From positions 5,629,501 through 5,693,500 of the forward strand of contig OY727100.1 in NCBI GenBank assembly GCA_963402885.1: DNA of 64,000 bases. The letters are read 5' to 3'. Position 1 is the stretch's first letter. Every line of letters starts with the position of its first letter. Below, piece by piece: positions 10,565-22,985 of the stretch. The notes beneath the pieces were generated by a model. It had not been told where the DNA came from, ran no database searches, and saw only the letters and a program-made list of their open reading frames with translations. The position numbers and the translations under genes are program-made. The stretch is from Antedon bifida (taxonomy: Eukaryota; Echinodermata; Crinoidea; Comatulida; Antedonidae).

Positions 10565-11714
10565 CCCTTTGAAAAAAAAACTACCGTCGTTTACCGTAGA
10601 TCACTGTAAAACAACACTTTTTACTGGTTATTACCGTCGTAAACTATGGTAAACACCGTTGCAGACTATGGTAAACAACGTTGCTATAAATGTCATAAAA
10701 TACATCACCAAGGTAATCCCTTGTCACCACTAATTATAACCAGGGTCATATCAATAAACATGCCGGTGATTTATGGAAAGGCTATTACTACTAGGCCCCT
10801 CCCTCTACTAGGCCTAGGCTAGATAGGCTTGCTTACCTACTACAGTGTATATTACATTACGTTTCTTAAATTGGTATTTTAACCAATTCTAAAAACGCTT
10901 TTATTTCAAACTGTATAATAAGCCTATACAGTACTAGCCTAGGCCTAGTACCAAAAACTGTTTGTGCACACATATCCAATTACACGGCGGCCATCCAAAC
11001 CATCATCATCTCTGCAGCTCATCGCGCTCTTTCATACACGTTACCGCCGGCGGCAAAACCACCATATCCATCAGATGTGCGCCCTCTACATTCACTTTAT
11101 TAAAGCATGCAAACATCTCTTTGATTGAGTATTCTATCTAACATTTTAAACAACGATGCCGCTTTCAATCACGCGAGTTTGTTGGACTCAAATAGGCCTA
11201 CAACTTGCTATTATTTGTTAATATACAAATTAACGGCGAATCAACGCGCATTCATATTTTTTACGTATTTACGATAGTAAATAGCGATACCGTAATGTTA
11301 ATTTAACGACAACGGTATTGAATATCGTTATGTTCAGTTGTTTTTTTTAGGCCTAAATTGATATAGTAATTTACTTTTTGATACGCGTATGTTAAAAATT
11401 GAGCATTAGGCACACACTAATCTGGTTGTTGCCATTACAATTTTTTTCTATATGTTGTCATTTAAAACGTTTAAATGACGACACCACTGTCCATTAATCA
11501 CTCTATGTTTTCAATGAATTGTCGGCGAATGTTTACCTGCCTCGTTTCAAATCCACAACAACGTTGAGCAACGTTGTGGTATATAAAATTCAATATTCCC
11601 TTAGAATGACATGTGTTTAAAAATATAGACATTTATAATTTCCTATGAACCAAAACATGAAATTTCCTCTAATTGTTTTATAATATCACTCTATGTTTCC
11701 AATGAATTGTCGGC

Positions 11715-12010
11715 GACAACTAATTACCGATATAAATATGTTACACATAATAAAAAGGAGAGTATTTGGTATAACATGCATGTATGTATGTGCTACCCAT
11801 TATAAATATTGGGTATCACAACTAATTACCGATATAAATATGTTACACATTAATAAAAAGGATAGTATTTTGGTATGAAATGCACATAAAGTGTGCCACC
11901 CATTATAAATATTGGGTAGCACAACTAATTACCGATATAAATATGTTACACATTAACAAAAAGGATAGTATTTTGGTATGAAATGCACATTAAGTCTGTG
12001 CTACCCATTA
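11715..12010 (+). repeat. 106-bp tandem repeat, about 2.8 copies
   Basis: The word ACTAATTACCGATATAAATA recurs near 11719, 11820 and 11926. Units also share TATGTTACACAT and a small inverted repeat TACCCATTATAAATATTGGGTA (written as TACCCA and TGGGTA arms). The array sits inside the 11-kb transposon, between the first and second CAACGTTG palindromes. Confidence 0.75.
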
Positions 12011-12869
12011 CTGTATTAGGTAGCCAACGTTGCCAAAGGGATTGTTAGCGAAAATGTTTTCACTGTCCCGTTTACACAACAACGTTGAGCAACGTTGTGT
12101 AATATAGCCTATTGTAAAATGGCTATTCCTGCCTTAAAATTGGCACTGGTATAAAATATAAACATTAATAATTATTTAAGTATCAGAAAACTGAATTGCT
12201 TCGAACTGTGTTGTAATGATATCGGTAGGTCTTCTGTTACTAAGGAATGTTAACGAATGTTTCCCTGTCCCGTTTACACAACAACGTTGAGCAACGTTGT
12301 GTTATTATAACATTCTATCCTTGCCTTAAAATTGGCACTGATATAAAAATATAAACATTAGTAATTACTTAAATATCAGAAAATGAAATTGTCTCTAATT
12401 GTGTTGTAATATCGGTAGGTCCAGCGTTGCCACATGGATTATTAGCGAATGTTTTCCCTGTCCCGTTTACACAACAACGTTGAGCAACGTTGTGTTATAT
12501 TATAAATGCCCTATGGGCCATAAAATTGGCACGGGTATAAAATATAAACATTTATAAGTAATTTTGAACCAGAAAATGAAATGCTTCTAATTGTGTTGTA
12601 ATATCGGTAGGTCCAGCGTTGCCGAAGGGATTATTAGCGAATGTTTTCCCTGTCCCGTTTACACAACAACGTTGAGCAACGTTGTGTTATATTATAAAAT
12701 GCCCTATGGGCCATAAAAGTGGCACGGGTATAAAATATAAACATTTATAAGTAATTTTGAACCGGAAAATGAAATGCCTCTAATTGTGTTGTAATATCGG
12801 TAGGTCCAGCGTTGCCACATGGATTATTAGCGAATGTTTTCCCTGTCCCGTTTACACAACAACGTTGAG

Positions 12870-14464
12870 CAACGTTGTGCTATATTATAAAATGCCCTAT
12901 GGGTCATAAAAGTGGAACGGGTATAAAATATAAACATTTATAAGTAATTTTGAACCAGAAAATGAAATGCCTCTAATTGTGTTGTAACATCAGTAGGTCC
13001 AGCGTTGCCACAGGGATTTAGCGAATGAGTTTCCCTGTCCCGTTTACACAACAACGTTGAGCAACGTTGTGATATATTATAAAATTCCCTATTCATAAAA
13101 GTGGCACGGGTATAAAATATAAACATTTATAAGTAAGTTTGAACCAGAAAATGAGATGCCTCTAATTTTGTTGTAATATCGGTAGGTCCAGCGTTGCCGA
13201 AGGGATTATTAGCGAATGTTTTCCCTGTCCCGTTTACACAACAACGTTGAGCAACGTTGTGTTATATTATAAAATGCCCCATGGGCCATAAAAGTGGCAC
13301 GGGTATAAAATATAAACATTTATAAGTAATTTTGAACCAGAAAATGAAATGCCTCTAATTGTGTTGTAATATCGGTAGGTCCAGCGTTGCCGAAGGGATT
13401 ATTAGCGAATGTTTTCCCTGTCCCGTTTACACAACAACGTTGAGCAACGTTGTGTTATATTATAAATGCCCTATGGGCCATAAAATTGGCACGGGTATAA
13501 AATATAAACATTTATAAGTAATTTTGAACCAGAAAATGAAATGCCTCTAATTGTGTTGTAATATCGGTAGGTCCAGCGTTGCCGATGGGATTATTAGCGA
13601 ATGTTTTCCCTGTCCCGTTTACATAACAACGTTGAGCAACGTTGTGTTATATTATAAAAGTGGCACGGGTATAAAATATAAACATTTATAAGTAATTTTG
13701 AACCAGAAAATGAAATGCCTCTAATTGTGTTGTAATATCGGTAGGTCCAGCGTTGCCGAAGGGATTATTAGCGAATGTTTTCCCTGTCCCGTTTACACAA
13801 CAACGTTGAGCAACGTTGTGTTATATTATAAAATGCCCTATGGGCCATAAAAGTGACACGGGTATAAAATATAAACATTTATAAGTAATTTTGAACCAGA
13901 AAATGAAATGCCTCTAATTGTGTTGTAATATCGGTAGGTCCAGCGTTGCCACATGGATTATTAGCGAATGTTTTCCCTGTACCGTTTACACAACAACGTT
14001 GAGCAACTTTGTGTTATATTATAAAATACCCTATGGGTCATAAAAGTGGAACGGGTATAAAATATAAACATTTATAAGTAATTTTGAACCAGAAAATGAA
14101 ATGCCTCTAATTGTGTTGTAATATCGGTAGGTCCAGCGTTGCCACAGGGATTTAGCGAATGAGTTTCCCTGTCCCGTTTACACAACAACGTTGAGCAACG
14201 TTGTGATATATTATAAAATTCCCTATTCATAAAAGTGGCACGGGTATAAAATATAAACATTTATAAGTAAGTTTGAACCAGAAAATGAGATGCCTCTAAT
14301 TTTGTTGTAATATCGGTAGGTCCAGCGTTGCCGAAGGGATTATTAGCGAATGTTTTCCCTGTCCCGTTTACACAACAACGTTGAGCAACGTTGTGTTATA
14401 TTATAAAATGCCCCATGGGCCATAAAAGTGGCACGGGTATAAAATATAAACATTTATAACTAAT
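12870..14464 (+). repeat. Higher-order repeat of about 1,134 bp within the 193-bp array
   Basis: A distinctive unit with GATTTAGCGAATGAGTTTCC and a shortened CCCTATTCATAAAAG segment appears at about 12960-13135 and again at about 14094-14270, with almost the same neighbours. The offset is 1,134 bp, which is six basic units. This indicates a block duplication rather than unit-by-unit growth. Confidence 0.75.
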
Positions 14465-15719
14465 TTTGAACCAGAAAATGAAATGCCTCTAATTGTGTTG
14501 TAATATCGGTAGGTCCAGCGTTGCCACATGGATTATTAGCGAATGTTTTCCCTGTCCCGTTTATACAACAACGTTGAGCAACGTTGTGTTATATAATACA
14601 AAATGCCACATCCCTGCTTTAAAATTGGCACTGATATAAAAATATAAACATTAATAACTACTAAAGTATCAGAACATAAAATTGTCTCGAATTGTGTTGT
14701 AATATAGGTATCGAACGTTGCCAAAGGAATTATTAGCGAATGTTTTCCCTGTCCCGTTTCAAATACACACAGCAACGTTGAGCAACATTATACAATTCTA
14801 TCCTTGCCTTAAAATTGGCACTGATACAAAATATTAACATTAATAATTACTAATTACTTAAATATCAGAAAATGAAATTGTCTCTAATTGTGTTGTAATA
14901 TATCGGTAGGTCGCCTTTGTTGCCACTAATTGTTTTCTCTGTCCCGTTTCAAATACACAACAAGGTTGAGCAACATTATAAAATGCCTATCTCTGCCTTA
15001 ATTGGCACTGATATAAAAAAGATAAACATTAATACAGTAATTACTTAATTATCAGAAAATGAAATTGCCTCTAGTTGTGTTGAAATGATATCGGTAGGTC
15101 GCCTATGTTGCCAAGGGATTAGCGAATGTTTTGCCTGTCTCGTTTCAAATCCACAACAACGTTGAGCAACGTTGTGTTATATAAGATTTAACTATAATTC
15201 CCTTATATAGACTGAAATGTGTCTAAGAATATAGACATTTATAATTATCTATGAACTAAAACATGGCATTTGTAAAATCACTCTATGTTGACAATGAATT
15301 GTTGGCGAATGTTTACCCTGCCTTTCAAATCCACAACAACGTTGAGCAACGTTGTGTTATATAATATTTAAGTATCACTCCCTTATATAGACTAACATGT
15401 GTCTAAGAATATAGACATTTATAATTAGGCCTACCTATGAACCAAAAAAAAATAAAATTTCGTTTCATTGTGTTATAATATAACTCTATATTTTCAATGA
15501 ATTGTCGGCGAATGTTTACCTGCCTCGTTTCAAATCCACAACAACGTTGTGTTATATAAAACTTAACTATAATTCCATTAGAATGACATGTGTCTAAACA
15601 TATAGACATTTATAATTAACTATGAACCAAAAAATGAAATTTCACTTAATTGTGTTATAATATCACTCTATGTTTCCAATGAATTGTCGGCGAATGTTAT
15701 AATTAATTGTGAACCAAAA

Positions 15720-17060
15720 AATAAATGTCCTCTACTTTGTGTTTAGGAAGCCTATAACTCGTTCAGGAATTGACAGCGAATGTTGTCATATTCCGTTTCA
15801 AAGTTGTGTTATATATAGGCCTACAAGTCATATTTAATATTACCATAAACTTATATGGGTATAAAAATATAAACATTTTAAATATAATTGTCTATAAAAG
15901 GGACATCGAATGTATATAATTTATTTTTAAACCAGAAAATAAATTTCCTCTAATTTGTGTTTAGGTAGCCTATACGTTGTTTAGGAATTGACAGCGAATG
16001 TTGCCATATTCCGTTTCAACGTTGAGCAACGTTGTGTTATATATAGGCCTACAAGTCATATTTAATATTACCATAAACTGATATGGGTATAAAAATATAA
16101 ACATTTTAAATATAATTGTCTATAAAAGGGACATCGAATGTATATAATTTATTTTTAAACCAGAAAATAAATTTCCTCTAATTTGTGTTTAGGTAGCCTA
16201 TACGTTGTTTAGGAATTGACAGCGAATGTTTTCATATTCCGTTTCAACGTTGAGCAACGTTGTGTTATATATAGGCCTACAAGTCATATTTAATATTACC
16301 ATAAACTGATATGGGTATAAAAATATAAACATTTTAAATATAATTGTCTATAAAAGGGACATCGAATGTATATAATTTATTTTTAAACCAGAAAATAAAT
16401 TTCCTCTAATTTGTGTTTAGGTAGCCTATACGTTGTTTAGGAATTGACAGCGAATTTTGTCATATTCCGTTTCAACGTTGAGCAACGTTGTGTTATATAT
16501 AGGCCTACAAGTCATATTTAATATTACCATAAACTGATATGGGTATAAAAATATAAACATTTTAAATATAATTGTCTATAAAAGGGACATCGAATGTATA
16601 TAATTTATTTTGAAACCAGAAAATAAATTTCCTCTAATTTGTGTTTAGGTAGCCTATACGTTGTTCAGGAATTGACAGCGAATGTTGTCATATTCCGTTT
16701 CAACGTTGAGCAACGTTGTTTTATAATATATAGGCCTACAAGTCATATTTAATATTACCATAAACTGATATGGGCATAAAAATATAAACATTTTAAATAT
16801 AATTGTCTATAAAAGGGACATCGAATGTATATAATTTATTTTTAAACCAGAAAATAAATTTCCTCTAATTTGTGTTTAGGTAGCATATACGTTGTTCAGG
16901 AATTGACAGCGAATGTTGTCATATTCCATTTCAACGTTGAGCAAAGTTGTGTTATATATAGGCCTACAAGTCATATTTAATATTACCATAAACTGATATG
17001 GGTATAAAAATATAAACATTTTAAAAACAATTGTCTATAAAAGGGACATCGAATGTATAT
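15720..17060 (+). repeat. About 228-bp satellite array, about six units
   Basis: Units start near 15798, 16018, 16245, 16473, 16701 and 16932 (position of the CAACGTTG motif or its decayed form). Spacing is 220-231 bp. They share GGAATTGACAGCGAATGTTG, TATATATAGGCCTACAAGTC and AAAAGGGACATCGAATGTAT. Apart from the palindrome, the GCGAATGTT word and ATATAAACATT, the sequence is unlike the 193-bp unit next to it. Confidence 0.9.
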
Positions 17061-20000
17061 AATATCTATATCTATAGGTAATAACATGTTAGCGACCCAT
17101 CAACATTTTATACGACTGCATTTATTGAGAATATAAAAATTTACAGTGAATGAAAATTAAAGTTTTAAAACTCTTTTAGTTAATTATAAACTTTTAAATA
17201 TTGATTGTAACTAAATATACAGTATACAAAGTAACAAGGATTCATCATTAACTGCTATGTTTAATCCATGTGTTACCTTGACATCTGAAACCCAACAATG
17301 TTAAAACAATAAATTTAGCATGTTCCATTATAAACTTAGGGAAATTATCAAACACCATTGACGAAATCAGAGCTTCTAAACTGTAAGCTTCTGATTGGTG
17401 TATTACCTGATAGTGACCGGCCTATATACAAGATGATGTTGTCATTTAATTAGCAAATGTTACGATCAACCTGAAGGCCTAAGTCATAAACACATTTGGG
17501 TAATTGCGATGACTGATGACCAGCCTAGGTCAGGTCAATCGATGTGTCGTTAAGTCTAAAAAGTTCAACAGTTAAACCTATAATGAAAAATATATGAATA
17601 TTGTTTGCGTTCAATCATGGAGAATTTCTCCATGGTTTAATGCAAACCCATGCAAACGTCAGGGTAACTTCCGGTACGGTAATACATTTTCTAATAAATA
17701 TAATCAATTAATGCAAATTAAGTATTAGCCTACCAATTAACTATAAAAAAATTGACAAAAAATGAAGCTGCTTTAATAAATATTGAACACAAAGTTAATT
17801 TGCAGAACTGTTACTTCAAAGTTCGGAACGTCCGATAGGGTAGGCCTACTACACGGAAATACAAAAAAAACTATGATGAACAAAAATATTCTCTTCTCAG
17901 CCCTCTACTTCTATAACGTTATGGACGTCAGTAGTGGGTACTGTATAATAAAACTAATTTAGTTTTATACCTTCCCGTTTACAGAACATACAATTAAATG
18001 CGATCAACATTTTAATATAGTGGCAGAAAAAACATTTACTATAAAAATCCAAAGGGTAAATAAAATATCCGCGAACAAAGTACAATGTACCCGGCCACGC
18101 ATGAAATGGCCAAGTGGCGTATTCGTAAATAAAAAAAAATCGTTTGCGTAAACTTTTTTTTTGTATGAGCGGGCGAAATGTTATCAATAGTATACGACAG
18201 GCTTATTCTAGTCATTGGAGTTGTAAACACAACGAAAGTGACAGTGGGCAGAATTTTAAAAGTAACTATGGTATGGTATGGTCCCTGGATGGATGTGCAG
18301 TAGCGTGACCCAGATCGACGCTTGTGAATTGGGCGAACTTCTAAATATAGTTCTAAAATTCGTACAAAAGGGCACCGCCAGACAAACGCGCTGTACGCTA
18401 CTGGTCTACTCTACTATACAAGCTTTTAGTCACTGTAACTTGATACATCTCATCAGCATTTTAATATTGAAAACGAGGCTAGTATTATTACTCTATATTC
18501 CACTATCTTACTGTAGTTTTATCAATTCTGTTTACAGTCATCGAATAATTCTATTCAGCTGAATTAACCTAATCTATGCTTTCCTGTTTATTGATGTCCC
18601 ATAATTTGGGTTCCTATTGTTCCTTATTTTTTTTTTTGCTGGTAGACACTGTGTATCAAGAGTGTGTATATATTAACATAGTACTGTATATTCCTTTGTT
18701 CATATACTAATTGATATGCTAATTTAGTGTCCAAGGTTATGTATGTGGGTTGCATTTAATTGGTATTAGTATTACAGTTTATTTTTAACTTGGTTTTATC
18801 GAACTTCCGTTATTATATTTTTATACTCATATATTTTTATATTGTTTATTTTTATTTTAACCATATTTAATGGGGGTGATCCATCCAGCATTTGTTGATC
18901 ATTTGGGACCCTCAGAACAGATACAATATACAACAATAACAGTAAAGTAAAAGAAAAACCAACAAAATAAAATTAATTACATAAGACTAAACATCCTTGA
19001 CAAATAGAAAATAACAGATATGTTAAATTAAGCAAAATATAAAATATATATATTGTATGTTTAATTGTGTTAAGAATGCACCATTATTATGTGTGCCGCT
19101 GTTCAAAAAGCGTTTTCCGAATAAATTATTATTATTATTATTATGCCAAGCTAGCCAAGGCCGAGAGATTTAATATACAGTACAGTATTAATGTTATTTA
19201 ATACATGTAGGAGGCCATGATTTCAGACCGTGATATTTACTGTATATAGGTACTGTATCATGTATAGGATTTGTACAATAAATAATCCTACAATAACATT
19301 GATTTTTGATAAAAAGCCGTTTTATATCAAAAATTAAATTGGATGATTTTGAACTATGCCGTAGAAAAATGAAAAGGCAAATTACACTTAGAAAAAATGG
19401 CAATGCTGATGACTGGATCTCAAAGGAGATACAAATAAAACTAGACATGAACTCGACGAGTTAGTTATCCGCACGATAAACGCCATGTGCACGTCATACG
19501 TTGGAGTTTGGCACACAGAGAAAGATTATGGCATTATGACCTGATCTGAAGAATATAATATGTTGTTACAAGTATATTCTGTATACATATTATTACATAC
19601 AGTGCAGAATAGGTAAAATTACGGGACCCGTCATTTATTCCTATTTTTAACATGGCGACGGTATCAAAATGAAACACAAAGATAGGAATTTTGGAAGGAA
19701 ATTATCTCAGCAACAACATATTAACGTGTAGAAGAAATTTGAATACGTAAAATATAGATGCACGCTCTTTTAAATGTGATGAACTATAACGCAAGAGATG
19801 AAAATATTACTTTTTTTATCATCTAAGAAAAGAGCCAAAATATGAAAAAGGGTGACATCCTTTAAACAGGGCCCTGCTTTAAAGTTGTTAAACATGATGT
19901 ATAGATATTTCTTGTGAGCAGCAGGCACAAGTTGAAGTGAGGTATAATCATCATCATAATGAAGATAATCACCTTAGTTGCCTAGCAACTGGCAAAAACA

Positions 20001-20298
20001 CATTCCTGACTTCCCAACAGTGGTCACTTTGACCCATTTGGAATAAGCTGCATTCTTTTCTACTGACCTATAAACTATATTATTATTATACATTGTAAAA
20101 ACAGATACATTCAAATGAATAAAACCAAACAGAAAGATATAAATGGAAAAAATGTATTCATAAAAAATCATAGGGTTAAATTTTATATGAACACTCAACA
20201 CTTATTCAGACATTACTTTCTATAGCTTAAGTTTTACTTAAACTTGTTCTGAGTGTAATTTTACAAACGAACATCTCTTCGTTCCCAATAGTAAATAC
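17061..20298. other. Unique interior of the 11-kb element, no gene recognised
   Basis: No convincing coding sequence. A short perfect palindrome (CATGGAGAA, T, TTCTCCATG) lies near 17617. The part from about 18860 to 19143 looks like the 3' tail of a LINE, ending in AATAAATTATTATTATTATT. A truncated copy of the dispersed repeat seen at 60 kb occupies about 19440-19860. Confidence 0.5.
19440..19860 (+). repeat. Truncated copy of the 60-kb dispersed repeat
   Basis: It shares CTAGACATGAA, GACGAGTTAGTTATCCGCAC, GTGCACGTCATACGTTGGA, GGCATTATGAC, ATTACGGGACCCG and CATATTAACGTGTAGAAGAA with 60026-60470, in the same order. It ends before the TGACGTCA-containing part. The copy lies inside the 11-kb transposon. 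Confidence 0.85.
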
Positions 20299-21135
20299 TG
20301 TTTTGAGAACTTCGTTCATATAGCTAAATTCGGAAATTTCACCCATCTAAACCATGTGATACGGCAGTAAATATCACCGTTGTTTTTTTAGTTAGGCCTA
20401 ACACTCAATAACACCGTAGTTTACCGTCGTTTACCCTCGTGAACAAAAACAGCTAACGGGTCCGAATAAAAAATACCGGACACGCTATTTTCACTTTACA
20501 ATCATTTAAACCACCGTTTTATATACATACATTATGTAAATATATTTATATCGTTTTGAGAACTTTGTTCATAGATAAATTCGGAAATTTCACCCATCTA
20601 AACCATGTGATACGGCAGTAAATATCACCGTTGTTTTTATAGTTAGGCCTAACATTCAATAATACCGTAGTTTACCGTCGTTTACCCTCGTGAACAAGAA
20701 CAGCTAACGGGTCCGAATAAAAAATACTGGACACGCTATTTTCACTTTACAATCATTTAAACCACCGTTTTATATACATACATTATGTAAATATATTTAC
20801 ATCGTTTTGAGAACTTCGTTCATAGATAAATTCGGAAATTTCACCCATCTAAACCATTGTGATACGGCAGTAAATATCACCGTTGTTTTTATAGTTAGGC
20901 CTAACATTCAATAACACCGTAGTTTACCGTCGTTTACCCTCGTGAACAAGAACAGCTAACGGGTCCGAATAAAAAATACCGGACACGCTATTTTCACTTT
21001 ACAATTATTTATACCACTGTTTTATATGCATTATGTAAATATATTTACATCGTTTTGAGAACTTCGTTTATAGATAAATTCGGAAATTTCACCCATCTAA
21101 ACCATGTGATATGGCAGTAAATATCACCGAATAAA
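20299..21135 (+). repeat. 250-bp tandem repeat, about 3.3 copies, carrying the TIR core
   Basis: Units begin near 20300, 20552, 20802 and 21051 with GTTTTGAGAACTT. Each complete unit contains TTTACCGTCGTTTACC (near 20419, 20670 and 20922), which is identical to the inner part of the element's right terminal inverted repeat. Other shared words are TTCACCCATCTAAACCAT and GAACAGCTAACGGGTCCG. Confidence 0.9.
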
Positions 21136-21654
21136 AAATCTTATACACTAGTGTACATAATTAAAATTTTTTGTGTAGGCCTATCTCCATCATTTGTATT
21201 TTTACCTATCGTATTATATCAGCGAATGATTAAATAAACTGCACTCCTGATTTGGCCAAGTTCAAATAGGCTTACCTTTTGCGTTATTCTATTTTTTTAT
21301 ATATTTTTATTATACCATCAACTGGGCTATAGAGGGCTTTGTTGTCTTCAAGAAAACTATCTGATAAAAACTAGGAGGAAGAGGACACGTGTCACGTCAC
21401 TAAATACACTTGTCTTCAACCCTCAATTAAAACCGGACTTTGCCATTGGTCTATATATTTGAAGGGTGGAGCTATTCAGTAAGTTGGTGATTGTTAAACA
21501 AGCCAACTAATAGATTGCCTTCAGCAACCAATTAAAAGTCCGTCATGAGACCCATTAAAACATGTAAGTAGGTGATTAACCTTGGTGATTAGTACGACGT
21601 TGTTTACCGTTGTTCAACACTGGTAAACGACGGTAAATTTTTTTTCAAAGGGTA

Positions 21655-22760
21655 GTGGCGATGAATCTAACATTAATTCAGCTCAGGATGTGGCAGATAC
21701 GACACCAGAGTTGACCTCCGAATCAGACTTTAATTATGACTCCACATCTTCAAATTCTTCCGAAAATAATTTTGAAGATAACAAAAAAGAAAAAAACATT
21801 GCTATTCAACTTCGGGCATGGGCCACAACACATGCATGTAATAGACTTGCCTTGAATGACTTGCTTAATATTCTCCGCAATCATGGTCATACTAGTCTCC
21901 CAAAAGATGCACATACTTTATTACAAACTCCAAATACTGTTCCTAGTGTTGACAAGTGTGGTGGCAAATATATTTACTTTGGTAATCAATCATCTCATAT
22001 TAAATTAAAGATCAACATCGACGGTTTACCTCTTTTTAAGTGTTCAGCTCTGGCCAATATTGTGCAGCTTTCATAATTACCCACCATTTATAGTTGCATT
22101 GTTTTCAGGAACTGCCAAGCCAGACCCACTTGCCGATAATCTGTTTGATTTCCTTGAAGAATTGAAGCACCCACAGACATACAACCTACCAGATTGAAAT
22201 TGAATCATTTATTTGTAATGCCCCTGCATGAGCTTTTTTAAAATGCATAAAAGGTCACAATGCATACCATTCATGTGAGAGGTGTCAAATCAAGGGTTCC
22301 TGGGAAGGAAGAGTTGTCTTTAATTCAAACTCCAACTTTCCTCCTTGTACAAGGACACAATTTGATATGGTTGGTTACAAAAACACCTCTCATCGACATC
22401 TGTATAAACTGCATATCACCCTAGACTACATGCACCTGGTGTGTCTTGGTGTGGTACGCAGAGTTCAAAGATGACAGTACTTATGTTTGTGATTGCATTT
22501 CCGTACGACATACAGTGGCCTTTTATGACAGCCCATGTGATTCTAAACAGGTTTTATCAATAGTATTCATTGAGGAGGAGGCAATGAGAGTTCACACTCA
22601 CCGTAGACTTGTGGAAGAGAAAGACCTACAAAGAAAGGCAGTACAATTACCTTACAACAATGGATTTGTTCTCTTTCCATTGTTACATGGAGTTGAATGG
22701 AATATCAAAAAAGTTGATTATTCCATGACATACTGTAACATGTACAAAATCTTTGAATAG
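21655..22760 (+). pseudogene. CACTA/EnSpm-like transposase copy B, main part, broken
   Basis: The frame from 21655 (in phase with 10498-10564) runs to 22076. It shows an acidic Ser-rich linker, LRAWATTHACNRLALNDLL, LPKDAHTLLQTP, GGKYIYFGNQ and LKINIDGLPLFK. After frame breaks it continues as FIVALFSGTAKP (about 22090), then KCIKGHNAYHSCERCQIKGS (about 22240) and, further on, a less certain block at 22446-22760. The motif order (TLLQTP, NIDGLPLFK, GTAKP, CxxCxxKG) matches copy A and the animal family known to me. The catalytic C-terminal part is not recognised, so the copy is dead. Confidence 0.6.
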
Positions 22761-22985
22761 GCCATATGTGACATTAAAATGGCATATTTGATAACAAAAA
22801 TGAAAACAATTTTACATAATAGCCCTGTGTTTTATTATTTATATGTACTATGTGGAACTTTGTATGTACTTTATCGTTTTGATTTAGCTTTTCGCTTTTT
22901 TTTTGTATCTCCATTGAGATCCAGCCACTGATACCCACAGCATTGTCATTTTTTTCAGTAATTTGCCTTTGGATTTATATATATC

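Larger units (their letters stand above)
11500..15720 (+). repeat. About 193-bp satellite array with CAACGTTG double palindrome
   Basis: The motif CAACGTTGAGCAACGTTG occurs at about 11559, 12080, 12282, 12475, 12667, 12860, 13052, 13242, 13435, 13627, 13801, 13994, 14186, 14376, 14569, 14773, 14961, 15158 and 15338, with a half copy near 15542. Most spacings are 190-204 bp, with 174, 180 and 188 as exceptions. Shared words include GCGAATGTTTTCCCTGTCCC and GGGTATAAAATATAAACATT. Central units (12.4-14.6 kb) are nearly identical, while outer units are diverged. The array is part of the 11-kb transposon. Short ORFs in it are by-products of the repeat. Confidence 0.9.
10565..21652. mobile_element. 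11,088-bp non-autonomous DNA transposon with TA target duplication, satellite-filled
   Basis: Both ends are 31-bp inverted repeats with 29 matches. They begin with CCCTTTGAAAAAAAA and finish with TACCGTCGTTTACC. TA flanks both sides (10563-10564 and 21653-21654). Removing the element plus one TA rejoins the interrupted transposase ORF in phase, which fixes the borders. Subterminal TTTACCGT-type words crowd the first ~120 bp and the last ~60 bp. The interior has four kinds of tandem array and no recognisable coding sequence. The TA duplication points to Tc1/mariner-like or pogo-like mobilisation, but no transposase is present. Such a length is extreme for a non-autonomous element. Confidence 0.85.

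Noticed and set aside
12938..14260. Two nearly identical 62-codon minus-strand ORFs (12938-13126 and 14072-14260)
   Set aside because: They are the same open stretch of the satellite unit repeated 1,134 bp apart; there is no family similarity and no gene-like context.
18278..18562. 94-codon ORF inside the 11-kb element
   Set aside because: No recognisable motif, AT-driven composition, no sign that it encodes a transposase.
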